From assembly GCF_030848575.1 (NCBI RefSeq), contig NZ_JAVDDX010000002.1:1302001-1366000 (forward strand): a stretch of 64,000 bases of DNA. The letters are read 5' to 3'. The notes under the pieces were generated by a model that was not told the DNA's origin, did no database searches, and worked only from the letters and a program-made list of their open reading frames with translations. This document shows, one piece after another, positions 43,163 through 51,723 of this stretch. This DNA is from Haloarcula sp. H-GB4. GTDB taxonomy: Archaea; Halobacteriota; Halobacteria; Halobacteriales; Haloarculaceae. The position numbers and the translations under genes are program-made. How positions within the stretch are numbered: position 1 is the stretch's first letter; the number at the start of each line of letters is the position of its first letter.

Positions 43163-44512
43163 ATGAGCAATCCGGAACTGGATGTCGTTGAGTTTCTGCT
43201 GACGGCCACTATTTACAGCGAGCGGCGGGACCTTGAGCCGGACGACCTGCCGGCCTCGTACCGGTCCGTCTTCTGGAGCGACGGCGAGATCGAACGGCCG
43301 CTGTCGGTCACCAACACGACCGCGAGCGAGGCCACCGGTGTCGAGCGACCCTGGGCGGCCATCTCCGGCCTGATGTTCACCGACCGCGACGATTTCTCGG
43401 GGAGCATTTCCATGACGGACCGCGACCTCGCCGAGGAGTGGTTCCTCGAACGGGTCGACGCCGCGGCGCTCGAAGACAATCCGGTCCTGGCGAAAGCCTT
43501 CGAGGACCATGTGGAGGGCGCTGACTACAAGCGGGCCCGCGAACAGAACCGACCGTCGCGTGCCGACCGCGCGTTTATCGACGCCAAACTGGAGGAGGCG
43601 TTCGACACCGACGACGAGGACGATGAGGAGATGCTCGACCTTGTCGACGTGCGCGCCCCTGAAGAGGTGGAGATGACGCTGGCTGACTTGGTGTTGACCA
43701 CCGATCAGGAAGACGAGATCCAGAAGATCGTCAAGGCCATCGAGCACCGCGACTACCTCGCCCGGATCGGCCTGCGAGAGATCGGGAAACTCCTCTTTGT
43801 CGGCCCGCCGGGGACCGGCAAGACCAGCGTCGCCCGCGCGCTGGCCCATGACCTCGACCTTCCGTTCGTCGAGGTGAAGCTCTCGATGATCACCAGCCAG
43901 TACCTCGGCGAGACGGCCAAGAACGTCGAGAAGGTGTTCGAGGTCGCAAAGCGACTCTCGCCGTGTATCCTCTTCATGGACGAGTTCGACTTCGTCGCCA
44001 AGACGCGCTCCTCCGACGAACACGCCGCGATCAAGCGCGCTGTCAACACTCTCCTCAAGAGCATCGACGAGATTTCGCTTATTCAGGATGAGGTGTTGCT
44101 CATCGGCGCGACGAACCACCCCGACCAGCTTGACGCCGCCGCCTGGCGGCGCTTCGACGAGATCGTCAACTTCCCGAAGCCGGATAGCGGTATGCGCGCG
44201 GACATCCTCCGCATCGTCACCCAGCAGATGGAGATCGACGACTTCGACCCGGAGACACTGGCGGACCTCACCGAGGGGCTGACCGGCAGTGACCTCCGGC
44301 TCGTGCTCCGTGAGGCTGTCCTCAATGCTCTGACCGAGGAGCGGACCACGCTCACCCAGCAGGATCTTGAAGACGCTATCATCGACTTCGAGGAGCGGGA
44401 CAACCTCAAGAACATGGACATGATGGACGGCGACGCCGACGCGTTGGTCGCCGGGAGCGGCGGCTTCTCCGGTGACGGCGGCAGTGATCACGACCACGAT
44501 CACGACCACTGA
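43163..44512 (+). CDS. AAA+ ATPase, CDC48/proteasome-like, with HDHDHDH tail
   Basis: The AAA+ domain covers residues ~180-410: Walker A GPPGTGKT at 214-221, Walker B ILFMDEFD (D273, E274), sensor 1 Asn in GATNHPDQLD, and Arg finger region R329/R330. The N-terminal ~160 residues are a family-specific domain ending in an acidic stretch (DTDDEDDEEMLDL). A Gly/Asp/His-rich tail ends in DHDHDHDH, a metal-binding type motif that is unusual for such ATPases. One ATPase domain only, so it likely forms a hexamer. ATG 43163 has a cttataccgg box A at about -30. It is probably a protein remodelling enzyme; the client is unknown. Confidence 0.9.
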   Translation: MSNPELDVVEFLLTATIYSERRDLEPDDLPASYRSVFWSDGEIERPLSVTNTTASEATGVERPWAAISGLMFTDRDDFSGSISMTDRDLAEEWFLERVDAAALEDNPVLAKAFEDHVEGADYKRAREQNRPSRADRAFIDAKLEEAFDTDDEDDEEMLDLVDVRAPEEVEMTLADLVLTTDQEDEIQKIVKAIEHRDYLARIGLREIGKLLFVGPPGTGKTSVARALAHDLDLPFVEVKLSMITSQYLGETAKNVEKVFEVAKRLSPCILFMDEFDFVAKTRSSDEHAAIKRAVNTLLKSIDEISLIQDEVLLIGATNHPDQLDAAAWRRFDEIVNFPKPDSGMRADILRIVTQQMEIDDFDPETLADLTEGLTGSDLRLVLREAVLNALTEERTTLTQQDLEDAIIDFEERDNLKNMDMMDGDADALVAGSGGFSGDGGSDHDHDHDH

Positions 44513-44594
44513 GCGACGGCTTGCCCACTTAGACACCCGTTCTGGCTGTCGGTATGAGCGATTTACTTATCAATGCAGGAACCATTCGGTAGCC

Positions 44595-44870
44595 ATGGCT
44601 GACAACGACGTGTTCACCGAGACAGACGAGCCGGCCGAGTCGTGGGTTGACGTTCGGATGACTGATCCCGATGAAGGCGAGTGGGACGTAGACGTGGTTA
44701 TCGCGGAAAAGCAGGTCGAGTATGTCGACCTGCGCATCCGACCGGAGTTACTTGAGGGGTTCTTCGAGTGTCTGTTCGACGACCTCGCGGACGAGCGCGC
44801 CCGGTCCCTGCTGGCGGCGACGATGGAGCGACAGGGGATCGACCCGGCGAACCTGTTCGATAGCCAGTAA
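44595..44870 (+). CDS. Uncharacterised acidic protein, 91 aa
   Basis: Function unknown. It starts at ATG 44595 with a tttactta box A at about -30. Sequence begins MADNDVFTETDEPAESWVDV; ESWVDVRMTDPDEGEWDVDV suggests strands and RPELLEGFFECLFDDLADER a helix. Acidic, with one cysteine, no membrane segment. It lies between the AAA+ gene and the PhnP-like gene in the same direction. Confidence 0.78.
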   Translation: MADNDVFTETDEPAESWVDVRMTDPDEGEWDVDVVIAEKQVEYVDLRIRPELLEGFFECLFDDLADERARSLLAATMERQGIDPANLFDSQ

Positions 44871-44908
44871 CGAAAGCGAGGGGCTTAGGCGGGTCCCCCT
44901 CTGAAGGG

Positions 44909-45790
44909 ATGGTAATGGAGGTCACGCTGCTTGGGACCGGCGACACGACGGGGACGCCGACTGTCCAGTGCGACTGTGACACGTGCGAACGGGCGCGCGA
45001 CCCCGACGAGGAACTCCGGGCCCGCGTCCGCGAGCGTGGCATCGACCCCACGGGCGGCGTCGAACGGTCGCGCTTCTCCGTCGCCGTGGAGAACGACGAA
45101 ACCGGCGAGTCACTACTGATCGACCTGAGTCCGGACTTCCGTCACCAGTTCCTCCGCGAGTCGGTCCCGCTGCCGGACGCGGCGATTATCACGCACGTTC
45201 ACTTCGACCACCTCGATGGCCTCGGCAACGCCTACCGCCTGTTCGACGAACTGCCGGTCCACGCTGCCGACGAAACCGATCCGGTGACTGGTGCAAGCGT
45301 CGCCGAGAGCGTCCGGAGCCGCTATGACTATCTCGATACGGTCTCGGTCCACGCACAGACGCCGCTCAAGCCGTTCACCGTCGCTGGCTTCGAGGTGACG
45401 CTCGTCCCGGTCACGCACCCACCGCTTCTGTGTTACGGCCTGCGAATCGAGGAACCTCAGACCGGCGCAGTGCTGTCGATTTCCGGGGATACCTGCTACG
45501 ACGTGCCCGACCGTTCGAAATCCGTCCTGACCGGGGCCGACCTCGCGCTCGTCGAGGGCATCGTCCACCCGGAGGCCTGCGAGTACCACCCGAAAGGCGG
45601 CACGCACCACGACGAAAACGGCGTGCCGCGGACCTTCGGCACGAAACACATGACCCTGCCCGGCGCGCGGGACTTCGCCGAAGACATTGCGGCCGACGAC
45701 TACCGTATCGTCCACACGGCGCACTACGTCCCCGCGGACAGGGCCTTCGCTGACGACATCGGACTCGACGGCGAGCGGTTCACGCTCTGA
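44909..45790 (+). CDS. PhnP-like metallo-beta-lactamase phosphodiesterase
   Basis: MBL protein of the PhnP/cyclic-phosphate phosphodiesterase branch. The N-terminus GTGDTTGTPTVQCDCDTCER carries the CxCxxC structural-zinc site typical of PhnP; the catalytic metal motif is IITHVHFDHLDGLGNAYRLF (HxHxDH); later ligands are GDTCYDVPDRSK and IVHTAHYVP. Length 293 aa. Such enzymes open cyclic phosphate intermediates or act on related phosphodiesters; no phosphonate lyase genes are seen here, so the substrate may differ. ATG 44909 or the Met two codons later. Confidence 0.87.
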   Translation: MVMEVTLLGTGDTTGTPTVQCDCDTCERARDPDEELRARVRERGIDPTGGVERSRFSVAVENDETGESLLIDLSPDFRHQFLRESVPLPDAAIITHVHFDHLDGLGNAYRLFDELPVHAADETDPVTGASVAESVRSRYDYLDTVSVHAQTPLKPFTVAGFEVTLVPVTHPPLLCYGLRIEEPQTGAVLSISGDTCYDVPDRSKSVLTGADLALVEGIVHPEACEYHPKGGTHHDENGVPRTFGTKHMTLPGARDFAEDIAADDYRIVHTAHYVPADRAFADDIGLDGERFTL

Positions 45791-45852
45791 CTCCCGATTC
45801 GGCTCGGTGAAACGGACCGTAGCTTATAGGCCATGGCGGCTAATGCCGTTGT

Positions 45853-46149
45853 ATGGACAGGCGCGGCATCGCGGAGGTCGGTGGGCTGTCGCTGGCTGGC
45901 GGCGTCCTTGCAATCGCCGTCCAGCAGGGTATCGTGGGCAGTATCGACTGGGTGCTGGTGGTGGGACTGGTCACCTGTGTCGGTATCGCGGCCGCGGCGA
46001 ACTATCAGGCCAGAACGAAACATGCGGCGAAGGTCGCCACCGAAGCGCCGGCAGTGACCGAAGACAACTACGAACAGCACGGCCGTCCGACAGCCGGTGA
46101 CGGCGGCTTACCGTCGGATGACGCGCCTTCAGGCGACGACGACCGGTAG
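45853..46149 (+). CDS. Small membrane protein, 98 aa
   Basis: Function unknown. ATG 45853 follows a cttatagg box A at -27. Two TM helices (GGLSLAGGVLAIAVQQGIVG; DWVLVVGLVTCVGIAAAANY) are followed by a soluble tail of charged and Gly/Asp-rich residues. The N-terminus is short. It is convergent with the predicted nuclease gene. Confidence 0.7.
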   Translation: MDRRGIAEVGGLSLAGGVLAIAVQQGIVGSIDWVLVVGLVTCVGIAAAANYQARTKHAAKVATEAPAVTEDNYEQHGRPTAGDGGLPSDDAPSGDDDR

Positions 46150-46168
46150 CGGTGACGACTTCTCGCGG

Positions 46169-47146
46169 CTATCCGAACCGATCCAGCCCCGACTGACGAC
46201 GCCTGCGTCCGTCTGGGTCCGCCCGCCACGGCGTCCGCTCGGCCCGAAGCGAGTCCCCGTCGACGGCCGGCGGGTCGGCTGCCTTGTACCCGCCGCAGTC
46301 CGGGCCGCACTCGTCGCTCTCGCGGACAGCGCGATCCTTCCACTGACAGTACGGAATCCCGTCACTGTCGGGTGAACAGCGCTCACACGCCGGATAGTCG
46401 AAACTCCGCCATCCCTTCCCATACGCTCGCTCGGCCAGTCGCCGGCGTGCGCGAGCCTTTTCAGAAGCGTTGACTATCCCCACGTCTGTCCGGATCGCCC
46501 GCTCGTCGAGGAGTTCGACGCCGGCGTCGTCGGTCGCCAGTGGTGTCGCCTCCCGACGGACGTCTATCGTTCCGCTGTCGGCGTCGAACCGCCAGACACC
46601 GACTTCCTCGGGAATCCGGTTGAGGTGCGCCCCGGTAACGTAGGAGGCCGTCGCCAGCACGACGCGGTCGGCAAGCGCGAGCGAGACGTCGGTCCGCAAC
46701 TGTGATTCCAGGTCGCCGGGCCGACGCAGGTCCGGCTTGTTCTCGATGGCGACGATGTCGCCGACCCAGTCGGGGTACCGCGTCGTCTGTCGGACGTACG
46801 TCCGGCCGCCGCGACGCTCGCGCTCGAAGAAGCCCCGATCGACCGCCAGTTCGACGGCCCGCTCGGCGCGGTCGGGGTGACAGTCGAAGGCGTCCTTCCA
46901 GTACCGCGCCCGACCCGGGCCAACGTCGCTTTCGATGGCCGCCGTCGGTAGTCGTTCGGGAGTGATGGCCGCCCGCTCGTCGAACTCGGGGCCCGGCTCA
47001 ACGACGACGGTATCGAGGACGCGCCGGCCGTGGATAGCGCCGCCGAGCTGGCGGCTCACCAGTCGACCCTCGCGTTCGAGGTGGGCACACAGTGCCAGTT
47101 CGAAGTCGAACTCCCGCACGACCGGAGGCAGGGCTGGGACGGGCAA
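46169..47146 (-). CDS. Predicted PD-(D/E)XK-type nuclease with cysteine cluster, 325 aa
   Basis: I recall a haloarchaeal family (DUF5787) like this; function is not established. WVGDIVAIENKPDL holds D130 and E135-x-K137, the PD-(D/E)XK arrangement, with E16 in the N-terminal helix (FDFELALCAHLERE) and a following helix SQLRTDVSLALADRVVLATA typical of RecB-like nuclease folds. A cysteine set near the C-terminus, C254, C257, C267, C280, C284, could bind zinc or an Fe-S cluster, as in Cas4, AddB or Dna2. The C-terminal ~40 residues are basic and disordered. The upstream 58-aa membrane gene is 15 bases away and likely co-transcribed. Confidence 0.72.
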   Translation of the reverse strand: MPVPALPPVVREFDFELALCAHLEREGRLVSRQLGGAIHGRRVLDTVVVEPGPEFDERAAITPERLPTAAIESDVGPGRARYWKDAFDCHPDRAERAVELAVDRGFFERERRGGRTYVRQTTRYPDWVGDIVAIENKPDLRRPGDLESQLRTDVSLALADRVVLATASYVTGAHLNRIPEEVGVWRFDADSGTIDVRREATPLATDDAGVELLDERAIRTDVGIVNASEKARARRRLAERAYGKGWRSFDYPACERCSPDSDGIPYCQWKDRAVRESDECGPDCGGYKAADPPAVDGDSLRAERTPWRADPDGRRRRQSGLDRFG

Positions 47147-47161
47147 AAGCCCCGTGCTCGG

Positions 47162-47338
47162 TTACCGGGTGGCGACAAGGAAACAGGTCAGCGCCGCCAG
47201 TGCGAGAACCGGACTCTGCGAGAGTATCGTCAGCAAGCCGAGGTAGACCGTCAGAACGCCGAGGAGGGAACGAACGGTCAGCGGTGGATACGTCGGCCTG
47301 TACAGTTCGGGGTCGGCGTAGGGTGCAGGCTGATACAT
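47162..47338 (-). CDS. Small membrane protein, 58 aa, upstream of the predicted nuclease
   Basis: Read from ATG 47338: it begins MYQPAPYADPELYRPTYPPL and then two adjacent hydrophobic stretches (VRSLLGVLTVYLGLLTILSQ, PVLALAALTCFLVATR), so one or two TM helices. No known motif. The Pro/Tyr-rich N-terminal 20 residues are unusual. Its stop is 15 bases before the nuclease start, so a shared transcript is likely. A longer frame to 47374 is less favoured because the extra residues are not membrane-like. Confidence 0.68.
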   Translation of the reverse strand: MYQPAPYADPELYRPTYPPLTVRSLLGVLTVYLGLLTILSQSPVLALAALTCFLVATR

Positions 47339-47488
47339 TACAGTGAAACAATGGTCCCGAACGCCGATAAGCATAATCTGAATGATATTTCTGCAACAGA
47401 CGCGGACAGAGGCTCTCCTGAAGACGATTTCAGTCAGCCGAAAAACAGCTCACCCCCATAAGACAGACAGTACAACCGGCGGACCGGC

Positions 47489-48376
47489 TCAGTGCTCGCA
47501 AGCCTGTCGCTCGAACTTGGTCGGCTGGAGGTTGCCGTCCAGATAGGCGGTCAGTTCCGCCTCGGCCAGCGGAACCCGGACCGTGAGCCGCCACGGGTCG
47601 GTGTCTTCAACGCTGGTGTACTGGTCGTCGACACACCAGGGGAGCGTCCAGTAGGGTCGACTCGACAGATCGACGCCGTGGTCGTCGTAGAACGCTGCAA
47701 CGCGGGAGTTATCGAGTAGCGTCAGTCCGACAGGCGAACAGAGTTCGTGGCGACACCGTTCGCAGACGAACTCGGCGCGGATCGACACATCGAGACAGCA
47801 GTCGCCATCGCGGGAGATCTCTGTCCCCATCCGACCGGCGCAGTCCGGGCAGACCCCGTCGGCGGCCAGACAGTGGAGGTGTCGCACCCGCTCGGCGAAG
47901 GCCGTCGCGACTTCCGTCGGTGTCCGGTCGACCAGACCGCCCGGCGGGAACGGGTACTCGCCGTGAGCCTTCCCGCAGTCCTCGCAGTCGATAGCGAACT
48001 GCTCGTCGGCGTACTCGGCTAGCAGACCGCCACCACACCGCGTACAGGCCCCGGTCACCGAGAACGGGTCGATGTCGGGCGTCCGAGTGAACGTTCCCGC
48101 CCGCACCGCGCGGATGACCTGCGCCCCGGCGTGCCGGAGGTCGTACCCGTCAGTTCCCTGGCTGACGAACTGATCAGTGAGCTCCTGTAAGTGATAGTTG
48201 AACTGCCCGCTGTCGGCTAGCTCTACGGCGTCGAACAACTCCGAGAAGCGAACTGGTCGGTCGTCTGCGCGCCACAGGGCCTCCAGAATGTCCAGGCGCG
48301 TCTCGCTCGCGATGACCGAAAACGCTGTCGCCGGGTCAATGTCGGCATCCGTTTCGGGGGACTCATCGACTCGCAT
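47489..48376 (-). CDS. Winged-helix transcriptional regulator with zinc ribbons, 295 aa
   Basis: Residues ~15-95 form an ArsR-type winged helix (FSVIASETRLDILEALWRAD, ADSGQFNYHLQELTDQFVSQ, ending GAQVIRAVRAGT). The middle holds paired cysteines, CTRCGGG, CEDCGK, CPDCAGRM and CERCRHELC, giving two zinc-ribbon-like modules. The rest is a beta-rich domain (DDQYTSVEDTDPWRLTVRVP). This fits haloarchaeal winged-helix proteins often annotated as DUF7347/DUF7351 types (recalled). ATG 48376 starts the acidic leader MRVDESPETDADIDPATAFS; upstream Met 23 codons away is less likely. The ligand is unknown. Confidence 0.86.
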   Translation of the reverse strand: MRVDESPETDADIDPATAFSVIASETRLDILEALWRADDRPVRFSELFDAVELADSGQFNYHLQELTDQFVSQGTDGYDLRHAGAQVIRAVRAGTFTRTPDIDPFSVTGACTRCGGGLLAEYADEQFAIDCEDCGKAHGEYPFPPGGLVDRTPTEVATAFAERVRHLHCLAADGVCPDCAGRMGTEISRDGDCCLDVSIRAEFVCERCRHELCSPVGLTLLDNSRVAAFYDDHGVDLSSRPYWTLPWCVDDQYTSVEDTDPWRLTVRVPLAEAELTAYLDGNLQPTKFERQACEH

Positions 48377-48773
48377 CGTGCATGAACCTGTCCCCGCATA
48401 AACAAAAGCGTTCACAGAAACACAGTTACGTAACAGCACCGACATGAACGCGTCACGATTACTTCAGCGTCCCCGTCTAGTCAACGAGCAGGGTTCGACC
48501 GGTTCGACCGGTTCGTCACGGATGGTGGTATGACTGGTCGTTGACTCCGACGTTCTCTTAACGGCGATAGCCGGTGTAATCTCCGACTCGCGCAGTCCGC
48601 GGCTCGTGCGCAGCGATGGGATCGCGTCGCTATATCCGGGCCGATACCGAGCAATCCGGTGATGTTGCCGCTGTCAGCAGGGACAATATCGGCGATTGAA
48701 CCGGGGTCGACGGGCCGCAAACAGTAGGTTTATCAATTGCACGCGGCGAAAATCCACCAAGATTACTCTCGAA
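48377..48773. other. 397-bp intergenic region before aif2g
   Basis: No gene is supported here. It holds the divergent promoters of the winged-helix gene and of aif2g (gtttatcaa at 48728-48736, about 38-46 bases before ATG 48774, so the aif2g transcript may have a short leader). At 48492-48515 the 9-mer GGTTCGACC is repeated 2.7 times in tandem. A minus-strand frame (48481-48720) is open but has no coding character. Confidence 0.6.
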
Positions 48774-50003
48774 ATGACATCGAACAAACAACCGGAGGTG
48801 AACATCGGACTCGTTGGGCACGTCGACCACGGAAAGACGACGCTCGTACAGGCGCTGTCCGGCGAATGGACCGACCAGCACTCCGAGGAGATGAAGCGCG
48901 GTATCTCTATCCGACTCGGCTACGCCGACGCGACGTTCCGTCGCTGCCCGGAGGCCGAGGAGCCGGAGGCCTTTACCGTCGACGAGCACTGCGACGACCA
49001 CGACGTCGACACCGACCACCTCCGGACGGTGTCGTTCGTGGACGCGCCCGGACACGAGACGCTGATGGCCACCATGCTGTCCGGCGCGGCCATCATGGAC
49101 GGGGCCGTTCTCGTCATCTCGGCGACCGAGCCTGTCCCGCAGGCCCAGACCGAGGAACACCTGAGCGCGCTCGATATCATCGGTATTGACAACATCGTCA
49201 TCGCCCAGAACAAGGTCGACCTCGTCGACGAGGAGCGGGCAATGCAGAACTACGAGCAGATTCAGGAGTTCGTCGAAGGGACCGTCGCCGAAGGCGCACC
49301 GGTTGTCCCCATCAGCGCAGGTCAGGAGGCCAACATCGACCTGCTCATTGAGGCTGTCCAGTCCGAGATTCCGACGCCGGAACGGGACCCCGACGAGGAC
49401 GCCCGCATGATGGTCGCACGCTCGTTCGACATCAACCGTCCCGGCACGACCTGGGACGACCTGATGGGCGGCGTGCTCGGCGGCTCGCTCGTTGGCGGCC
49501 AACTGGACGTTGACGACGAGATCGAACTCCGCCCTGGCCGTGAGGTCGAGGAAGGCGGCAAGACGGAGTGGCAGCCCGTGACGACGACGGTCCGCTCGCT
49601 CCAGTCCGGCGGCGACTTCGTGGACACGGTTACGCCGGGTGGCCTGCTCGGCGTCGGGACTGGGCTCGACCCCGCTATCACGAAAGGCGACGCGCTCGCC
49701 GGCCAGGTCGCCGGGCCGCCCGGTAGCCTCCCGCCGGTCCACGAGACGTTCACGATGGACGTGGACCTGCTGGAACGCATCGTCGGCGACGACGGCGGCG
49801 AGGTCGACGAAATCTCGACCGGTGAACCGCTCATGCTGACTATCGGCACCGCCACCACGGTTGGGTCGGTCACGAGCGCGCGCGACGACGAATGTGAAGT
49901 CGCGCTCAAGCGCCCGGTCTGTGCGGCCTCGGGCTCGAAGATCGCCATCAACCGCCGTGTCGGCGCTCGATGGCGGCTCATCGGTGTCGGCACGCTGCGG
50001 TGA
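48774..50003 (+). CDS. Translation initiation factor aIF2 gamma subunit
   Basis: GTPase that brings initiator tRNA to the ribosome as part of aIF2. The P-loop is [20 protein letters not shown] (about 12-31), followed by [11 protein letters not shown] switch-type segment ([14 protein letters not shown]), [14 protein letters not shown] and AQNKVDLVD (NKxD). Domains II and III follow ([40 protein letters not shown]). The zinc knuckle usual in the family is degraded: only two cysteines remain ([18 protein letters not shown]). ATG 48774 is the conserved start; upstream codons are open but not conserved-like. The stop is shared with the PIN gene start (TGATG). Confidence 0.96.
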   Translation: MTSNKQPEVNIGLVGHVDHGKTTLVQALSGEWTDQHSEEMKRGISIRLGYADATFRRCPEAEEPEAFTVDEHCDDHDVDTDHLRTVSFVDAPGHETLMATMLSGAAIMDGAVLVISATEPVPQAQTEEHLSALDIIGIDNIVIAQNKVDLVDEERAMQNYEQIQEFVEGTVAEGAPVVPISAGQEANIDLLIEAVQSEIPTPERDPDEDARMMVARSFDINRPGTTWDDLMGGVLGGSLVGGQLDVDDEIELRPGREVEEGGKTEWQPVTTTVRSLQSGGDFVDTVTPGGLLGVGTGLDPAITKGDALAGQVAGPPGSLPPVHETFTMDVDLLERIVGDDGGEVDEISTGEPLMLTIGTATTVGSVTSARDDECEVALKRPVCAASGSKIAINRRVGARWRLIGVGTLR

Positions 50004-50380
50004 TGATCGTGCTGGATACGAACGCACTGATGATGCCGGTCGAATGCAACGTGCGCCTGTTCGAGGAACTCGACAGGGTGCTGCCGGATGCGACGGACTA
50101 CGTGGCGCCCGCCGCCGTCCGCGACGAGCTGGCGAAACTGGCCGATGGCGCCGGCGCGGAAGCGACGGCCGCTTCTGTCGGGCAGGACCTGCTTGACCGG
50201 TGTACGGTTCGGGAGACGACGGCGGACTACGCGGACGATGCCGTCCTCGAACTGGCACAGGCAGACGATGCGACACACGCAGTCACGAACGACAACCCCC
50301 TCAAACGACGCCTGCTGGACGCGGGCGTTCCAGTAATTAGTTTAAGGGGCCGGAACAAACTGGGTATCACTCAACCATAA
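50003..50380 (+). CDS. PIN domain ribonuclease-like protein
   Basis: Metal-dependent nuclease fold of 125 aa. [20 protein letters not shown] contains the first conserved Asp, VRDELAKL the Glu, ATAASVGQDLLDRCTV and DADDAVLELAQADDATHAVT the later Asp, and the tail NDNPLKRRLLDAGVPVISLR the last strand. This fits the PIN subfamily near FCF1/UTP24, seen beside aIF2 gamma in many archaea. No antitoxin partner is adjacent, so an rRNA-processing role is more likely than a toxin. ATG overlaps the aif2g stop by one base. Confidence 0.9.
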   Translation: MIVLDTNALMMPVECNVRLFEELDRVLPDATDYVAPAAVRDELAKLADGAGAEATAASVGQDLLDRCTVRETTADYADDAVLELAQADDATHAVTNDNPLKRRLLDAGVPVISLRGRNKLGITQP

Positions 50381-50383
50381 CAC

Positions 50384-50962
50384 ATGTATAAACGGGTACG
50401 CCTACGCGATACGGTCGAAGTCCCGCCACGCTTTCTGGCGGAGGTCAGTCCGGGGCTGGTCAAACGGCTCCTGCAAGAGAAGCTCGAAGGACGAATGGAC
50501 GAGGACGTCGGCAGCGTCGTCTCCGTCATCGAGGTCCACGACATCGGTACCGGTGCCGTGCTGCCGAACAAGCCCGGCGTCTACTACGAGGCCGAGTTCG
50601 ACGCCCTCACGTTCGACCCACAGATGCAGGAAGTGGTCGACGGGGAGGTCGTCGAGGTCGTCAACTTCGGGGCCTTCATCGGCATCGGGCCGGTCGACGG
50701 TCTGCTCCACGTCTCCCAGATCTCCGACGAGTATCTGGCCTACGACGAGGAGAACCAGCAACTCGCCTCCCGCGAGTCCAACCGGACGCTCACCGTCGGT
50801 GACGCCGTCCGAGCGCGTATCGTCACCAAGAGCATCGACGAGCGAAACCCGCGTGACTCCAAGATCGGCCTGACAGCGAAACAGGTCGGCCTGGGCAAGC
50901 ACGGCTGGCTCCAAGAGGAGCGCGAGCGCCGCGAAGGCACGGCGGAAGCCGGTGATAGCTGA
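50384..50962 (+). CDS. rpo7: DNA-directed RNA polymerase subunit E' (Rpo7)
   Basis: Stalk subunit of RNA polymerase that pairs with Rpo4. The N-terminal tip domain (MYKRVRLRDTVEVPPRFLAE) is followed by the S1 domain at about residues 80-160 (DGEVVEVVNFGAFIGIGPVD, GLLHVSQISDEYLAYDEENQ, and a KIGLTAKQ end). Length 192 aa is normal. A gtttaag element near 50340 could give an internal promoter. The stop overlaps the spt4 ATG by one base. Confidence 0.96.
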   Translation: MYKRVRLRDTVEVPPRFLAEVSPGLVKRLLQEKLEGRMDEDVGSVVSVIEVHDIGTGAVLPNKPGVYYEAEFDALTFDPQMQEVVDGEVVEVVNFGAFIGIGPVDGLLHVSQISDEYLAYDEENQQLASRESNRTLTVGDAVRARIVTKSIDERNPRDSKIGLTAKQVGLGKHGWLQEERERREGTAEAGDS

Positions 50963-51159
50963 TGGCGGACCGACTCGTCTGCCGAGACTGTCACCGCGTC
51001 CAGAGCGCGGAGATCGAAAGCCAGTGTGAGGCCTGCGGCGGCACCGCACTGACCGAGGACTGGGCCGGCTACGTCGTCATCGCCCACCCGGAGCGGTCCG
51101 ACATCGCCGAGGAGATGGAAGTGACCGAGCCGGGCAAGTACGCGCTGAAAGTCCGCTAA
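50962..51159 (+). CDS. spt4: Transcription elongation factor Spt4 (RpoE'')
   Basis: Partner of Spt5 in elongation. The zinc site is C7-x2-C10 and C22-x2-C25 (LVCRDCHRVQ; QCEACGG), then the short beta part DWAGYVVIAHPERSDIAEEM and GKYALKVR. Length of 65 aa is typical. ATG overlaps the preceding stop by one base, as in other archaea where rpo7 and spt4 are joined. Confidence 0.96.
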   Translation: MADRLVCRDCHRVQSAEIESQCEACGGTALTEDWAGYVVIAHPERSDIAEEMEVTEPGKYALKVR

Positions 51160-51160
51160 C

Positions 51161-51700
51161 GTGTCCGACGTCGTTCTCGAACTCCCGAGTGCCTTGCGGC
51201 ACGAGCTAAAAGAGCCGCTCGGACGGATTTATACCGACACAGCGGCGCTGCTGGCCGATGCCGGTGAACCCATCATCGCCGTCGGCGACATGGTCACGTA
51301 CCATCTCATCGAGGCCGGGCGGACGCCCGACCTCGCGCTGGTCGACGAACGGACCAAACGCTCGGCCGTCGACGCGGACGTGGCAGCGGCAATTGATGGC
51401 TTTGACCGGACGCTCCCGGTCGACAACCCACCCGCGACGCTCACTGCTGAACTGCTTACTGCGCTCAGGGATGGTCTCGACAGTGACGGGACGACTCTTC
51501 TGGATGTTGACGGCGAGGAGGACCTCGCCACGCTCCCCGCAGTGCTCGCCGCGCCCGCCGGAGCCAGCGTTGTGTACGGCCAGCCGGACGAGGGGATGGT
51601 GCTGGCCGACTGCGATGACGCAGCCCGGGACCGGGTCCGGTCGCTACTGGAGCGGATGGACGGTGACGCCGAGCGAGCGACTGCACTCGTGTCGAGCTAA
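51161..51700 (+). CDS. GTP-dependent dephospho-CoA kinase (DUF359)
   Basis: Archaeal last step of coenzyme A synthesis, phosphorylating dephospho-CoA with GTP. Family segments: RHELKEPLGRIYTDTAAL, IIAVGDMVTYHLIEAGRTPD, LALVDERTKRSAVDADV, and the later VDGEEDLATLPAVLAAPAGA and VVYGQPDEGMVLADCD. 179 aa is a normal size. GTG 51161 follows the spt4 stop by one base, so it belongs to the aif2g-to-here operon. Confidence 0.9.
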   Translation: MSDVVLELPSALRHELKEPLGRIYTDTAALLADAGEPIIAVGDMVTYHLIEAGRTPDLALVDERTKRSAVDADVAAAIDGFDRTLPVDNPPATLTAELLTALRDGLDSDGTTLLDVDGEEDLATLPAVLAAPAGASVVYGQPDEGMVLADCDDAARDRVRSLLERMDGDAERATALVSS

Positions 51701-51723
51701 CCAGCAAAAAACGCGGACTGATT

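Noticed and set aside
43154-44536. 460-codon minus-strand frame opposite the AAA+ gene
   Set aside because: Shadow of the AAA+ coding strand; no start signal or motif.
47351-47461. Possible 36-aa plus-strand gene starting MVPNADKHNLND
   Set aside because: No box A at the right distance and no conserved feature, although the composition is acidic; too weak to list.
48630-50276. 548-codon minus-strand frame opposite aif2g
   Set aside because: Arg/Pro-rich antisense product with no homology features; aif2g is certain.
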